Source: Zarea fungicola
Taxonomy: Eukaryota; Ascomycota; Sordariomycetes; Hypocreales; Cordycipitaceae
Assembly: GCA_900169235.1 (NCBI GenBank)
Contig: FWCC01000185.1
Location: 62,001 to 126,000, forward strand
Reading direction: 5' to 3'
DNA: 64,000 nt
Positions 1-11,213 of this stretch are shown in pieces. The notes under the pieces are model-generated. The model was not told the DNA's origin, searched no databases, and saw nothing but the letters and a program-made list of their open reading frames with translations. The position numbers and the translations under genes were made by a program. Positions within the stretch are counted from its first letter, which is position 1. Each line of letters starts with the position of its first letter.

Positions 1-885
1 ACCCAGTAATCAGAATAAATGCCATCAATAAACAATGTCAGCAAACTGCTCGGAATTGAAAAATAAGCACATGGTAAGCTGTATCCGGCATCCAATTCTT
101 GCCCATTTCCCCCGAAATGCTGCATTTCCCAATGGCTCACTGTTGTCCTCGCCTACACTCGTATCTACGGCGTATCTGCGACGATGGGCGGGCCAATGAA
201 CCTGCCAATCCTCGCCGAGCAGGGCAATCTCGGAGCTGCAGCTCACATCGCAAATGGCCTTGTCCACTGGTACAGTAGGCAGCCCGCCTGAGTGGATATT
301 CGCTCTCGTGGTCTAGGGTGTCCGGGTTCTGAAATGCAAGCACAAGCACACGGGCAGTGTAAAGTAAAGAAAGGGGTGGAATACTCTTGATACGAAAACG
401 AAAAAGAAACAATGACGGCCAGTAGTTAGTTGGACATTTCACTTCCCTTGCAGAAACAAACTTTCGGCTCTTCCCATCCATTGGGGCCAATCTCTTGCTC
501 TCAACACCCGCCACAAATCAACTGTTGAGTTTCCACATATTGAACCATCTGCGCACCTTATTGGCTACAAGCTAATCTCCTCCGGTTACCGGCTCACATC
601 TCCCGCTCCTACATTCACTTGTCAAATCTTAGTTGCCAACTTGTTACTGTACATACTACGGAGTAGTAGTACTATTAACTCGTCTGAAGACATCAAACTT
701 GGCAAAAAGCCACCAATCTATTTGCATGCCTACAATTCGCTAGGACGCTGAATAAGACGTCAGTCCCTTCAACTTGGTTGTTGGCCGGCCATGTACCCTG
801 CCCTATCCTAACCAACTTACTGGTAACCCCCCAACTCCAACATACCGTCGATCAAGACGCCACCATCTCTAGACTCCATCAAAAG
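1..885. other. Left-edge intergenic stretch
   Basis: No convincing gene is visible. Overlapping short ORFs exist on both strands but lack family motifs or consistent splice signals. One copy of the recurrent 9-mer TACGGAGTA lies at 657-665. The left part may hold the promoter or 3' end of a gene beyond the edge. Confidence 0.5.
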
Positions 886-1557
886 CTAGAAATGCGCCTC
901 CCTACTCAGCTTTTCTGCTTGCAGCCCGCCCTTCTCAATCGTCAATTCCAAAACAGCAACTGCAATTATCATATCGGACCTTATTGACGTTCGAATCTGC
1001 TTACTAGCAGATGAGTGCTCACCCTCGTGCTGAAAGTATTTCCTCATAGTGTTAAATCGCCGTACAAGACGGGTGAAATAATATTCGTCCCCTTCCAACT
1101 TCCCAGCATGCGCAGTACCATAAACAAACACCACTCGTTTCTTGGGCGATTTCCGGATGGCAGCGGCGATGGTGGCTTGCTGCTCCCTGAGGATCAGCAT
1201 GAGTAGTTCGTCGTCCAGGCAGCATTCATCGAGGGTTAGGTTTGTAGCGTGGAAAGAGTTGCGCACAATACGGTGCTTTGAGAGAGTGTCTACTGTTTCG
1301 TGCTTGTTGAAATCGAATTCCGGATGCACAATCTTCTTGCGCTGGACATTGGCAAAAAGCTTCCCGTCGAGAGTAACCAGTGAGTGGCCCATTGCATACC
1401 AGTCGTCGAAAATGCAGCCAACTCTCAAACCCCAACAGTCTCCGCGCATATGATAGCTCAAGCTCTTTCCATCATCAGATGGAGATGTAGCAGAACTAGG
1501 GGACAAGATCTTCTCGTCTCCAGCATGGTTTCCCTTGTCTCCATGAATAGAGTCCAT
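886..1557 (-). CDS. Uncharacterised 223-residue protein
   Basis: This is an uninterrupted minus-strand ORF of 223 codons. Its ATG lies in a good context (purine at -3, G at +4). The first ~35 residues are polar and Ser/Asp-rich. The middle (about 40-170) mixes hydrophobic strands and charged helices, including a strand-loop reading VVFVYGTAHAGK near 140-155. A predicted helix ends the protein. There is no signal peptide, membrane span or family motif that I recognise. It shows no obvious intron. Its length and balanced composition favour a real gene, but overlapping plus-strand ORFs of 60-100 codons weaken that. No function can be assigned. Confidence 0.45.
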   Translation of the reverse strand: MDSIHGDKGNHAGDEKILSPSSATSPSDDGKSLSYHMRGDCWGLRVGCIFDDWYAMGHSLVTLDGKLFANVQRKKIVHPEFDFNKHETVDTLSKHRIVRNSFHATNLTLDECCLDDELLMLILREQQATIAAAIRKSPKKRVVFVYGTAHAGKLEGDEYYFTRLVRRFNTMRKYFQHEGEHSSASKQIRTSIRSDMIIAVAVLELTIEKGGLQAEKLSREAHF

Positions 1558-1934
1558 TTTTGTAGCGGTGCAGAGCTGTAGTGATTCGTGGTTTGTGTGA
1601 TTTATTTTGTCGGTCTGTATGGTCTTGGAAGCAGATCTTCCCAGGGGAAGGCGTGCTTTATTTAGGCATCAAGGAGTCGGCCCTTTTGTAATTTCCATGT
1701 CAAGCCCGTTCGTGGCTTCCTTATCGACGTCATGCGGTGACCAGGATGGATTTTGATGTATATATCGATCAATTCTGGGTAAGATGCCGATTGCTGTTTC
1801 TTTCAAATGCATGAGCAATGAGCGGTTGCTCTTCTCCGCCTCTTCGATAATGCTACAGAGTCTGCGGTTCTGCAAGGGTTGGCTATGCTGGCTAGACTTT
1901 GATCAGTATGCTATTCCAGCGCTTTGGTTCCATG

Positions 1935-1988
1935 CCACAGGCCATTGTATCGTCCCGTCAGATTTAATAAATAGGCAATGGCCTGTGG
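1935..1988. repeat. 13-bp perfect inverted repeat (hairpin)
   Basis: CCACAGGCCATTG at 1935-1947 is matched by its exact reverse complement at 1976-1988, with a 28-nt AT-rich spacer. It could fold as a stem-loop in DNA or RNA. No coding gene overlaps it convincingly. Confidence 0.8.
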
Positions 1989-3002
1989 TGAGTATTGACG
2001 TACTCTGAAGGTTTCCCAACGGCGTGCACCCAAGTGTGCGGTTTTCCAAAATGACGTGAAGTGAGGTAGACCTGTAAACACAACTTCGATGCAAGATTAT
2101 TAAGCCCCGTCAGTTTCAGTCGCATGAGATGGCCATTGCAGTTGCAGTCACGCAGTTGCTGTCGTAGTGTGTGGTTAAAATTTTGTACATGAGAATGCAA
2201 GTCGTCAAGATGAGTGGACAACAATGCTGTATCAGCCTTGACCGCTTTTTTTGTTCGTTTGCTACAGGCTCTGGTAATTCTGCGTAGCTGCTTCGATTTC
2301 TAGGTATCAACATTGTCAGCGTTCTTGACCTTCAACCTCGCCTGTACCTAGCACCTACCTGGTTTCGCTTCTTGTTCTCCGCTTTTGGCTGCATGACGCC
2401 CAGTTCAGAACCCGTTGTTTGAGTAAATAAATGCAATATTCACTGAAAAATCTGTTGTAAACGGAGTTGTGCAGTGAATCGGTTGTCGAAACTATTGCGA
2501 TCCGGAAAGTAACCTCTTAGACGGTTTCCACTGGAGTTATTTAGGCAAGACAAATGTTGGAGATTCAAGAATAAATTAAATATCACCTTGCTTTACCGCT
2601 TCCATTTGATTTGCAGTTGCAGATAAGACATATTTATACGTAAAACTGCAAGCAAATTCATCGGGTGGACGGCAGCCTTTCATCACAACTCTTTGTTGGG
2701 CTGATGCTTGCCAATCAACCGCCGTCTAAACACCATGCTTATATTTGTTTATTATGATTCAATTTCGTTTGTTAAAGGTTTTATTATCTCTTGCTTGACT
2801 GTCGCAAATGTTGTTTATGATGACTTCTGGACAAAGCAGTTTGAGCCATTGTCCCCAGTCTGGCCTGGCTCGTGCTTGCCATCCAAGCTCGGTCCGACGC
2901 TTCAAACCGTTCCGCGTAAGTAATAAAATGACATGTTTCGTCTTAAGTAGTTCATACTGCATTCAATGACTTTCTTTTTATGCACGCGATTGTCACCTCC
3001 TG

Positions 3003-3098
3003 TAACCTCTGTCTTCCTGCACGGTCACCGAAGTATGAGGGTGAATGGGTTAACCTCTGTCTTCCTGCACGGTCACCGAAGTATGAGGGTGAATGGGT
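3003..3098. repeat. Perfect 48-bp tandem duplication
   Basis: Two directly adjacent, identical 48-bp units lie at 3003-3050 and 3051-3098. Each begins TAACCTCTGT and ends GTGAATGGGT. Perfect identity points to a recent duplication. The second copy ends 168 bp before the start codon of the gasdermin-like gene, so the repeat sits in its promoter or leader. Confidence 0.95.
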
Positions 3099-3265
3099 TG
3101 CATGGCACCGCTCTAGATGTAATATTTAATCAATACCTTCCACCCCCTTCAAACTTTATATTTGAAGTTGGCCTGGCCATATCTGAAAGGAGAGAGTTGC
3201 ATTAGCAAACTTACAGCAAACACACACACAAACAAAACGAAACAATTATCAACCACGAGAGAAAG

Positions 3266-4153
3266 ATGGGCCGACGCTTCGAATACTACGTGCTTGGAAG
3301 TCATGTTGCCTTGGGCAGTCTTTTTGTGGGTGGTATTATTTCCAGTCTCACAAATACACAACCTCTAAACAGCAAATCCGAAGCGGAGATGATCTTCCAT
3401 CCGAGCCGTCTTACGAAATGTGATGTCCCTGATGATACAACTCTCCAGTTGAAAGATACGAATTCAGCTTCTGCCTCGCTTTTCTCCGGCCAGTTTTGGT
3501 CTAATTTCTGTGGCAAAATCGGATTCGATTCCAGTAGGACTCAAATGCAGAACCATGGCGTCAAAAAAATACAAAAAATTCAAGTGGACGCAGATGATGC
3601 TGACTACCTGAATGCGATTGACAGCTCACCTGAGCTTCGAAGAAGATTGCAAAGATGTATTGGCTCTCCGTTGTATATTATCACGGGATTGGCCATCTGC
3701 AGCTCAAACTCGATCGAGATTTATGAGGGTAGCTCGTCCACGGTCCAGGCGACGATTGGTGTCGAGGCTGAGCCAGTTTCTATCGGTGCAGGCTTCCAAT
3801 CTTCCAAGGGGTTCTCAGTGTTCCAGAAGATGAAGGAAGTGACCCCGGCGATTTTGGCCATCAGAGTGACCCGGGTGACTTACACGAGGAAGTATTTGCT
3901 CGCAGGGCCAAGAGAGTTGACTTGCGACGAGTACACCCGCGGGGCTGAAATGACAGGGGAGCATGAGCAGAGCGCAGAAAAGGGCCAATTCAATGTCACA
4001 GTGGGAGGTGAACTTGTGGGAGGTAAGATTGTGGGGGGTTATCTCGGGACAAGTGATCTCGTGGAAGGTAAAGCTGAGGGAGGATCGGATGGCGATGAAT
4101 CTGAGGACGATGCTGAACCTATTTGGATTTTTCCAGATGAGTATTGTAATTAG
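3266..4153 (+). CDS. Gasdermin-like protein (RCD-1/HET-Q1 superfamily) with a subunit-k-like N-terminus
   Basis: Single-exon gene of 295 codons. Residues 135-206 carry the strongest signal: PLYIITGLAI, a stretch ending in AEPVSIGAGFQ, then AILAIRVTRVTY. This order matches the membrane-inserting half of gasdermin pore domains as found in fungal regulated-cell-death proteins. Residues 1-45 look separate: YYVLGSHVALGSLFVGG followed by TQPLNSKSEAEMIF recalls the short inner-membrane ATP synthase subunit k (Atp19) with its conserved PxN..S..E tail. Residues 246-270 are five tandem five-residue repeats of the form V-G-G-x-L/I, followed by an acidic tail. Fungal gasdermins normally perforate membranes during allorecognition, some after proteolysis. 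No protease gene is adjacent. The fold assignment is an inference from pattern, not a search; the subunit-k resemblance is weaker still. Confidence 0.55.
   Translation: MGRRFEYYVLGSHVALGSLFVGGIISSLTNTQPLNSKSEAEMIFHPSRLTKCDVPDDTTLQLKDTNSASASLFSGQFWSNFCGKIGFDSSRTQMQNHGVKKIQKIQVDADDADYLNAIDSSPELRRRLQRCIGSPLYIITGLAICSSNSIEIYEGSSSTVQATIGVEAEPVSIGAGFQSSKGFSVFQKMKEVTPAILAIRVTRVTYTRKYLLAGPRELTCDEYTRGAEMTGEHEQSAEKGQFNVTVGGELVGGKIVGGYLGTSDLVEGKAEGGSDGDESEDDAEPIWIFPDEYCN
4001..4075 (+). repeat. Degenerate 15-bp coding minisatellite (5 units)
   Basis: Five consecutive 15-bp units inside the gasdermin-like gene encode VGGEL, VGGKI, VGGYL, GTSDL and VEGKA. The first two units differ at few bases and later ones drift further. 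The repeat keeps the frame, so copy-number changes would lengthen or shorten the region after the pore domain without breaking the protein. Confidence 0.85.
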
Positions 4154-4632
4154 TGGTCTACAGGGATAGCTGCGAGGCAAAGTGCCCTTTAATCAAGATG
4201 AGAGCATATGAAAATGTACAGAGTTTACTATCATGGATTTCTCGACTGATGGATAGAAGTTCCGAAATGTTACTACCTAGCAATGAACGAACTGTCATCC
4301 AATTGTAATTGGCAATCACATTTTCAAAACGAGACATTTTTTCAGGATTCATCCATTACTTAGTTGTACATTTTATCTGCGGAATCGGCAGCAGTATGAG
4401 CTGCATTTTCCAGCCACTAGTTTTTCCTTCTTGCTCGCAAAACAGTAAAGCAATCAAACGCCATCCCAGCAACAAAAAAACAGGTCGCTTTGTTGCGCTT
4501 GAAGGAGCTTTTTTTGCTTCATTCCATCCATGGCAAAATCAACGATATAAAAATCAAAAGTCTAAAGTTATAACCGTCTCTATCCCATTACTTACACACG
4601 CACAGAGAACAAGGATGCAAGTCCTCTCTGGC
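4154..4632. other. Convergent 3' intergenic region
   Basis: The gasdermin-like gene and citrate synthase end tail-to-tail here. The stretch is AT-rich and presumably carries both 3' UTRs. No gene or structured element is visible. Confidence 0.6.
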
Positions 4633-6257
4633 TTACAGCTTCTTGACAAGCTCAACCCACTTGTCGGTGGAGAAGGACTTGGGACGCTCAATGGGGGAGC
4701 CGACAGCGCGGTCAATGATGAGCTGGGGGAGGACACCAATGGCGCGGGAGACACCAAAGAGGACGGTGTAGTAGTTGGACTCGGTGAGGCCGTAGTGCTG
4801 GAGGAGGACACCGGAGTGGGCGTCGACGTTGGGGAAGGGGTTCTTGGTCTTGCCGTGCTCGGTCAGGACGCCGGGGGCAATCTTGTAGACCTGGCTGACA
4901 AGCTGGAACATGGGGTCGTTGGGCATGTTGGCCTGGGCAAAGGTGCGCTGAGCCATGTAGCGAGGGTCAGTCTTGCGGAGGACGGCGTGGCCGTAGCCGG
5001 GAACGACACGACCGGCCTTGAGGGTGTCCCAGAGGTACTTGGTGATGTTGGCATCGGACAGGTCGTCGCCAATGACCTTCTTCATCTCGGAGAGCCAGTT
5101 GAGAACCTCCTGGTTGGCAAGGCCGTGGAGAGGACCGGCAAGACCGTTGAGGCCGGCGGCGAGGGAGAGGAAGGGAGAGCTGAGAGCAGAGCCGACAAGG
5201 TGAGTGGTGTGGGCGCTGACGTTGCCACCCTCGTGGTCGGTGTGGATGGTGAGGTAGAGACGCATCAGCTCAACAAAGTCGGCGTTGTTGCCGAATCCGA
5301 GCTGGTTGGCGAAGTTGAAGGAGTAATCCTTGTCCTTCTGGATGGGGGCAACCTTGCCGCCCTTGAAGACATTCTGGTAGATGCGGGAAGCAATGTTGGG
5401 AAGCTTGGCGATGAGGTCCATCGAGTCCTCGTAGGTGTAGGTCCAGTACTCCTTCTTGTTGATACCCTTGGCGTAGGCCTTGGCGAAGCTGGAGGTCTGC
5501 TCAAGAGCAGTGACGGCGAGGGAGAACTGGGCCATGGGGTGGAGGTCTCTGGGGCAGTGGTCGATGAGCTCCTCGACGAACTTGGGAATGTCGGAACGGG
5601 CAGCCCACTCGGCGGACAGGTCGCGGACCTGCTGCTCGGTAGGGACCTCACCGGTCAGGAGAAGCCAGAAGAGACCTGTCGGTGGGCATCATGTTAGTCG
5701 CATGGAGGCGATTCGCAGCTGGACGGGTTCATCTTACCCTCGGGAAGGGGCTCCTTGCCGCCGGGAGCCTTGGGGAGAAGCTCCTGGCACTCGGGGATGG
5801 TCTTGCCACGGAAACGGATACCCTCCTCAGAGTCGAGGACGGAACCTTCCCAGACAAGGGACTTGATGCCACGGGCACCGCCATAGACCTGGTCGAGGGT
5901 GACCTTGTCAACAACCTTGGAACCGTGCTCACTGTATATACAAGTCAGTCGTGGATTGTTCTCTCGGATATCGCGGAGCGCGCAAACAGAGTCAATGGGC
6001 TACTACTAACGCGCGAAGGGTCTTGATCTGGTCAATCTTCTCGGGGAGAAGCTCGGCAAAGCGCTCCTTGAGGGTCTGCAGCATGAATTGTTAGCCAGGA
6101 GAGAACTAGGGAATTGGACGAGAGGCAAGCAATCATAGCGAGCGCAACATACCTGGGTCTTGGCAGAGTAGCATCGTACCGAGTTGAAAGCTCCAAAAGC
6201 AGGAGTGCGAAGGGAGGCCTTCAAGGCAGAGTTGCTGAGACGAGTGACGGAAGCCAT
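4633..6257 (-). CDS. cit1: Citrate synthase, mitochondrial
   Basis: Condenses acetyl-CoA and oxaloacetate to citrate in the mitochondrial matrix, the entry step of the TCA cycle. Four exons read 6153-6257, 6011-6075, 5738-5931 and 4633-5675 and close in frame at 468 residues, the usual length. The first ~35 residues are a typical import sequence: basic, Ser/Ala-rich, no acid. The body carries family landmarks: the early [10 protein letters not shown] stretch, [11 protein letters not shown] with an active-site His, [14 protein letters not shown] with the second active-site His, and [10 protein letters not shown] plus [16 protein letters not shown] with the catalytic Asp/Arg neighbourhood. The C-terminus is not a peroxisomal SKL-type signal, so this is the mitochondrial and not the peroxisomal form. 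Strong codon bias suggests high expression and creates a long antisense shadow ORF. Confidence 0.96.
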
Positions 6258-8717
6258 TGTATACCAGAATGAATTGGATAGAATGGAACTGAGACGACGA
6301 GGCAAAAGAAGAAGAAGAAGAATGGTAAGATGGATGGGTGAGAAGGGGGTAAAAAAGCGCAGATGTAAAGCAAGGTTTCTTGTTGTGTTCGGCTTAGTAG
6401 TACCCAGTAACCAGCCAGAGCAGGACCCCCAACCAGCAAGCCAACGTCTGGCAGGTCAGACAAGGCCAGCAAGGCCGAAAGGACCAAGGAAAAAAAAAAA
6501 TCAAAAAAATCAGCCAAAGTGGTGGTAGCGCCGGCGCCACAGTGGCACACGGTAAACCCGCCAACGCCTCTCGGAGACGTGGAGCTTTTCTCTACTAAGG
6601 TAGGTAGTAGCAAGTTACCAGGATCCAGTACAGGTACGGTCTGCCAGTGCAGTGCAGGCCCCGCGCCCCCCGTAGGTACTCCGTACAGCGCCGGAGGCTC
6701 AGGCACGCAGCTACCAGTACAAACTCATACAGGCAGCTAACGCAATAAACCACCAGTTACATCATCGTTGACCGTGCAGGGCTCCAGATTAAAAAAATCA
6801 TTGTCTGCAGGGTTACGTTACCAGGTTACCTAGTTGAGTGTTTTGCACCGGCTGCCGTAATGCTGATGGCACACTCTGGACCTACCGTAGTTAGTCCCGT
6901 GAGATGCAACGACACTCATCAAGCCATCGCAGATGTATTTTAATTATCCGTACTTACTATCCGGGCTCGGTATTACTATCAAGTCTCGTGGGGTGTCCCA
7001 TACATTTACAGCTCTTGACACGGATGCTGTCCATTGCATTGGACCTCGGTGCAATCCACCAGAGACTGAGAGCCGGCCAGTGTGCCGTTGCTCCAGCGCT
7101 CAGTTCAGTGGATCGTTCACTAACCACGGAGTAACTGTCCTGCCATCACACAGTCGCATCCCTACCCATAACAAGGTACCTAGGTATTGTACCCCTACAT
7201 CACCAGCCAGCACGCCAACAATGTAAAATTTGGCTCACCAAGTGGTTTTTCAGGTACCATGCAAAAATAGTAGCCGTACAAGCACAGACAGATTTTGTTG
7301 ATGGCCCAGTCCCAAATCTCCCAACGCAATTAAACAATTGCCCAACACGCGTGGATTGTCCTACCCCTTGGTCAATTCCAGGCGGCAGGTACCCGTGTGT
7401 ACTACCTAATACTGTCCTTAATAAATTGACGGCTACCACTCCAAAGCCAATTCACACCAGTCGCCACTACCTACAAGTATGAATGTACCAAGTACAGTCA
7501 CGCCTAATTCCAAAGCAACTTCATGCTGCGATAAATCTTCTATTCCAGCCTGTCACAACTCTAAAACTCCGATTGCTAGCGCCTCGGCAGCCGAGCCCGA
7601 TTTTTTATCGCGCCGGGCACGCTCTGATTGTGTGGTGAGACGTGAAGCTGGTTTCTTATCTCTACCCTGGTCGCCGTCAAAATTTGTACTGTTACTCCAT
7701 GTACTGAGTACATGTTACTGGGATTGACAAAGGGCTGAATGCATCCGTTACCTTGACCGTGTCGTGAATCGCAATTGGCCTTTCTTGTATTTACTTTCCA
7801 TCTGCCTTCAACATAATGCGCGTCAATCATATTTAAGAGAAGCGACATTTAATAAAAGCAAACAGTCACCACAAAGAAAAGACATACTGCCACTGAACAA
7901 GCCCATTCCTGTCCCCCCCCACAACTAGCCTAGTGCCATCACATCGTTTGACCGCAGTGTCGCCGCCTGAAATTTTTCCCTTCATTTAATTGGGTTGCGC
8001 CCTGATTAGCTAAGCTTGGCTGCCCGTGACGCACACGGCCTGCCAGTGGAATCCTCAGGTGACCAGCCCCCCTTTGCCCGCAGCCTGCAGAGGTTAAATC
8101 TCTATTCGCCATCTTCTACTCCAGACTCTTCATCGCATACAAATTTTTTTCCCCGTCAACACTCCCTCGTACATCGCCTTCTTTCAACCTCTTCCAGTAG
8201 CGACTGTGCTTCTCGGCCAGTTTGCCTCCTCGTATTGACCCGCGACGCGTGTTAGAACTCCTTTTCGCGCCCTCAAAAAGAACAACCTAGCTGAGGCGAT
8301 AACCTGCCGCGCCAGTGACTTGATTGCGTTTTCCGTTCTTTCGCCATAGTAATCAGGAAAGGTTTGCAAATTGCATCCTGCCATCGCGAAAACAAAGATT
8401 CCTTGGAATCAATCACTACGTACTGCCGGGTCCTTTTTTTTTTTTTTCTTCTCCTAGTATTGTACTTTGAAGACAAAGACCGAATCCTCTCCGTCGTGCC
8501 AGTATTCGCGCCTCCTTGTAGGACCGTCAATCATTTGTTTCTTGGTTCAGCACCTCTAGAAGAAAATTTTGACGACTCTGGACTCCTGCTAGTCACATCT
8601 GGTTATTTCATCAGTGTCGCTTCTTGCTCTGTCTGCCGCATAAGCGCGCATTTCCTGCTTTTCTGGATCATCTCCTCAGGGCCGTGACAAATAACACATA
8701 CACACATCTACATCACC
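6258..8717. other. Divergent promoter region, citrate synthase / Seb1-like factor
   Basis: About 2.5 kb between two divergent starts. Near 6490-6515 an A-run gives citrate synthase a pyrimidine-rich leader on the minus strand. Near 8431-8447 a T-tract precedes the Seb1-like start. One TACTCCGTA copy lies at 6677-6685. Scattered short ORFs show no gene. Nothing else is recognised. Confidence 0.55.
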
Positions 8718-11213
8718 ATGGCGTCAGCCGTAACAGATCTGGAGACTGGTCTCCAGGCCATGCTGAACCTCAAGCCCCCCGGTGTTTCGGGTTCTCGCAT
8801 CACAAGTTTGACTTCGCTCTGCGTCGCCAATATTCAGGTTGGTTCACCATAAAACTGCCTCTACACTCCATGTTTCAATCTAACCTCGTGCCATCACAGT
8901 CTGAATCCGTCCTGATCCAGAAAATTTACACCCACTTCAAAAAGACTCCGGGAACCCATAAGCTTGGTGTTCTCTACGTCGTAGACTCAGTAACCCGAAA
9001 ATGGCTTGAACAAGCCAAGGCACAAGGCCAGCCCATTAACAGTTCCGCCCCGGATGGCACGTATGCCGCTGGCGTTCACCGAGTAACCGAGCTGATGCCC
9101 GTATTGATGAATGACATTAGTCAATCTGCCCCTCAAGACCAAAAGGTACGCATATAAAATACAGTTGAATGTTTCGTACGGTAATGTTGCGTGCGCTCCG
9201 GCAGCCCTGCAACCCAAGTTCGACATGAAAGATCCCATCCAATTCCTTTGCATTGTGCGCGTTTTGAGATATAGAAACTCACCATCTTTGTCTGTGTAGG
9301 AGAAGATTAAGAAGCTACTTGACATTTGGGAAAAGGGACAAACCTTTCCCTCCCAGATGCTTGAAACCTTCAGACAAGGTCTTAATTCGCCTGCCCAAAC
9401 CAGTATGTCATCACATTCGTCCGCATGCATCCTTCTCCGCTGTCTGGCGAGAGACTGTGCACGGCACCTCCCCTTGCTCCAATCTAACCATGAAATTTCT
9501 TGCAGAGACCTCTACAACCCCCCCAGGTAGCCCTCCTCCAAATGTCATGGCAGCGTTGCAGAGCAACCAGCCAGCATCCACTGCCGCTACGGCGGCCCCA
9601 AATGGCTCTTCCATTCTAGAGGCTCTGGCCAACATTGCCCGCCAAAACACAACAGCCGGTTCTGGCTCGGCTCCTAGTAATGGTAACATGTCAGCTCCAG
9701 CGGCGTCGTATAGCATGCAGGCCGCTGCCCTGCCTCAACCTGTGGCTTCCTCGCAGCCACATGCGTCGTATCCCGTCGCTTCACAGCCTGTAAACCCAGC
9801 ACCATTTAACCTGGCCCAGTTGCTGGGACAGAATGCACCACCAACCCAGGGAATGCCGGGCAGCACAAGTAACCTCCATCCACAGATGCCTGGAGCCCCG
9901 GCTGCCAGCGGGGCCATAGACCCAAACACCCAGCAGCAAATCATGCTCATCAAGCTCCTCGCCGACCAAGGCGTCCCATTTGACAAGATTCCTGCTCTGA
10001 TCCAGACCATGACTGCCAACGGTGTAGCCGGCCAACCCGCACCTGCCCCAGCAGCCCAGGGATCGTTCCCTGCCCAGCCGGCTTGGGGCGCACCCGTCAA
10101 CGGCCAGTCGCGTGATGAGCCTCGTGACCGCGGATATGGAGATGTCGGCAGATCCCCCCCAAGACATCGTGGCGGTCGATCGCGTTCCAGATCGCCTGAC
10201 CACTGGGGTCAGCAGCGTGGTTCACCCCGTGGTGGACGTGAGTACGGAGGCCGAAACAGCCCGCCCCGTGGCCGTCACGACGACCGGGATCGCAATGGCG
10301 GCCGGAGAGGGAACGAGTTCCGCCAACGCAGCCCGCCTGGTCGCCATGGAAGATCTGTCTCCCCTGCCGAGTTTCCCCACATTGATAGATGGATCGAGTA
10401 TGATCCGAACTTGCCACCCAACTCGATCCGCGTTCTTAGCCGAACGCTTTTTGTTGGAGGCGTAACGTACGTTTGAAACAAATGCACATGTTGAACTTAT
10501 GCTAACCCGATCCATAGCTGCCCCGAACCCGAGCTACGCGCCATCTTTGGCCGCTACGGTACCGTACAGACATGCATTGTCAACAAGGATAAGAGACATG
10601 CATTTGTCAAGATGTTGACTCGCAAAGATGCCGAGTTGGCCAAAACCAGCATGGAGGATAACAGACATATTGATATCCCACTCCGAGTAAGTTTTTTTGC
10701 CACTGGGCATTGTGGTCATACTGGCGAGGAAATATGTATTGACATTTGACATAGACTAGATGGGGAGTCGGTTTCGGCCCCAGAGATTGCAGCGACTACG
10801 CGACTGGCGTTAGCATCATCCCTATTTCCAAGCTGACGGAAGCGGACCGCAAATGGATGCTTACTGCGCCGTACGGTGGCAGTGGCGGTCGACCCATCGA
10901 GCCTGGCCTGTGCGTCGAGGAGCCGGATATCGAGATTGGAGCTGGCGTTTCGTCCAAGGCTATCAGCCGCCGCATGCAGACGGATAAAGGTGGCCAAAAC
11001 GGGCCCAAATCCACCCGCCAACGCGAGGACGACTGGCCGCGAGACGACGTTCACGGCCGCCATCGCGGCAACGACTACAACGGGGGCCATGTCCAGGGTC
11101 AAGGCCAGGGACAAGGCCAGATGCCTCAGTTCCCATTTGGCATTGGCACTCTGCCGAATGGCATGCCCAACTTTCCACAAGGCTTTCAGTTCCCTGACCC
11201 AAGCAGACAATGA
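8718..11213 (+). CDS. seb1: Seb1/Nrd1-type RNA-binding transcription-termination factor
   Basis: Predicted nuclear factor that binds the RNA polymerase II C-terminal repeat and nascent RNA to couple 3' processing with termination. Six exons read 8718-8837, 8900-9145, 9300-9402, 9506-10466, 10518-10686 and 10755-11213, giving 685 residues. The first ~155 residues form a CTD-interaction domain, including KLGVLYVVDSVTRKW and ELMPVLMNDI. A Ser/Pro/Gln/Ala-rich linker follows, then an Arg/Ser/Asp-rich tract (about residues 360-440), then an RRM near 465-540 with RNP2-like TLFVGGVT and RNP1-like KRHAFVKM. The conserved extension WGVGFGPRDCSDYATG after the RRM is typical of the Nrd1/Seb1 family. The tail is Gly/Gln/Pro-rich. 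The Seb1 name follows the fission-yeast orthologue. Confidence 0.9.

Larger units (their letters stand above)
1558..3265. other. Intergenic stretch upstream of the gasdermin-like gene
   Basis: About 1.7 kb without a supported gene. It holds a 13-bp inverted repeat and, close to the downstream start codon, a perfect 48-bp tandem duplication; both are listed separately. The leader just before 3266 is rich in CA and AAAC, as is common for fungal 5' UTRs. Confidence 0.6.

Noticed and set aside
4309..5697. 462-codon plus-strand ORF opposite citrate synthase
   Set aside because: It is the antisense shadow of a strongly codon-biased gene; the composition is Val/Gly/Glu/Leu-rich repeats with no domain.
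4633..6257. Peroxisomal citrate synthase or methylcitrate synthase
   Set aside because: A clear mitochondrial presequence and lack of a C-terminal SKL-type signal favour citrate synthase; methylcitrate synthase is not fully excluded by eye, but the motifs fit Cit1 better.
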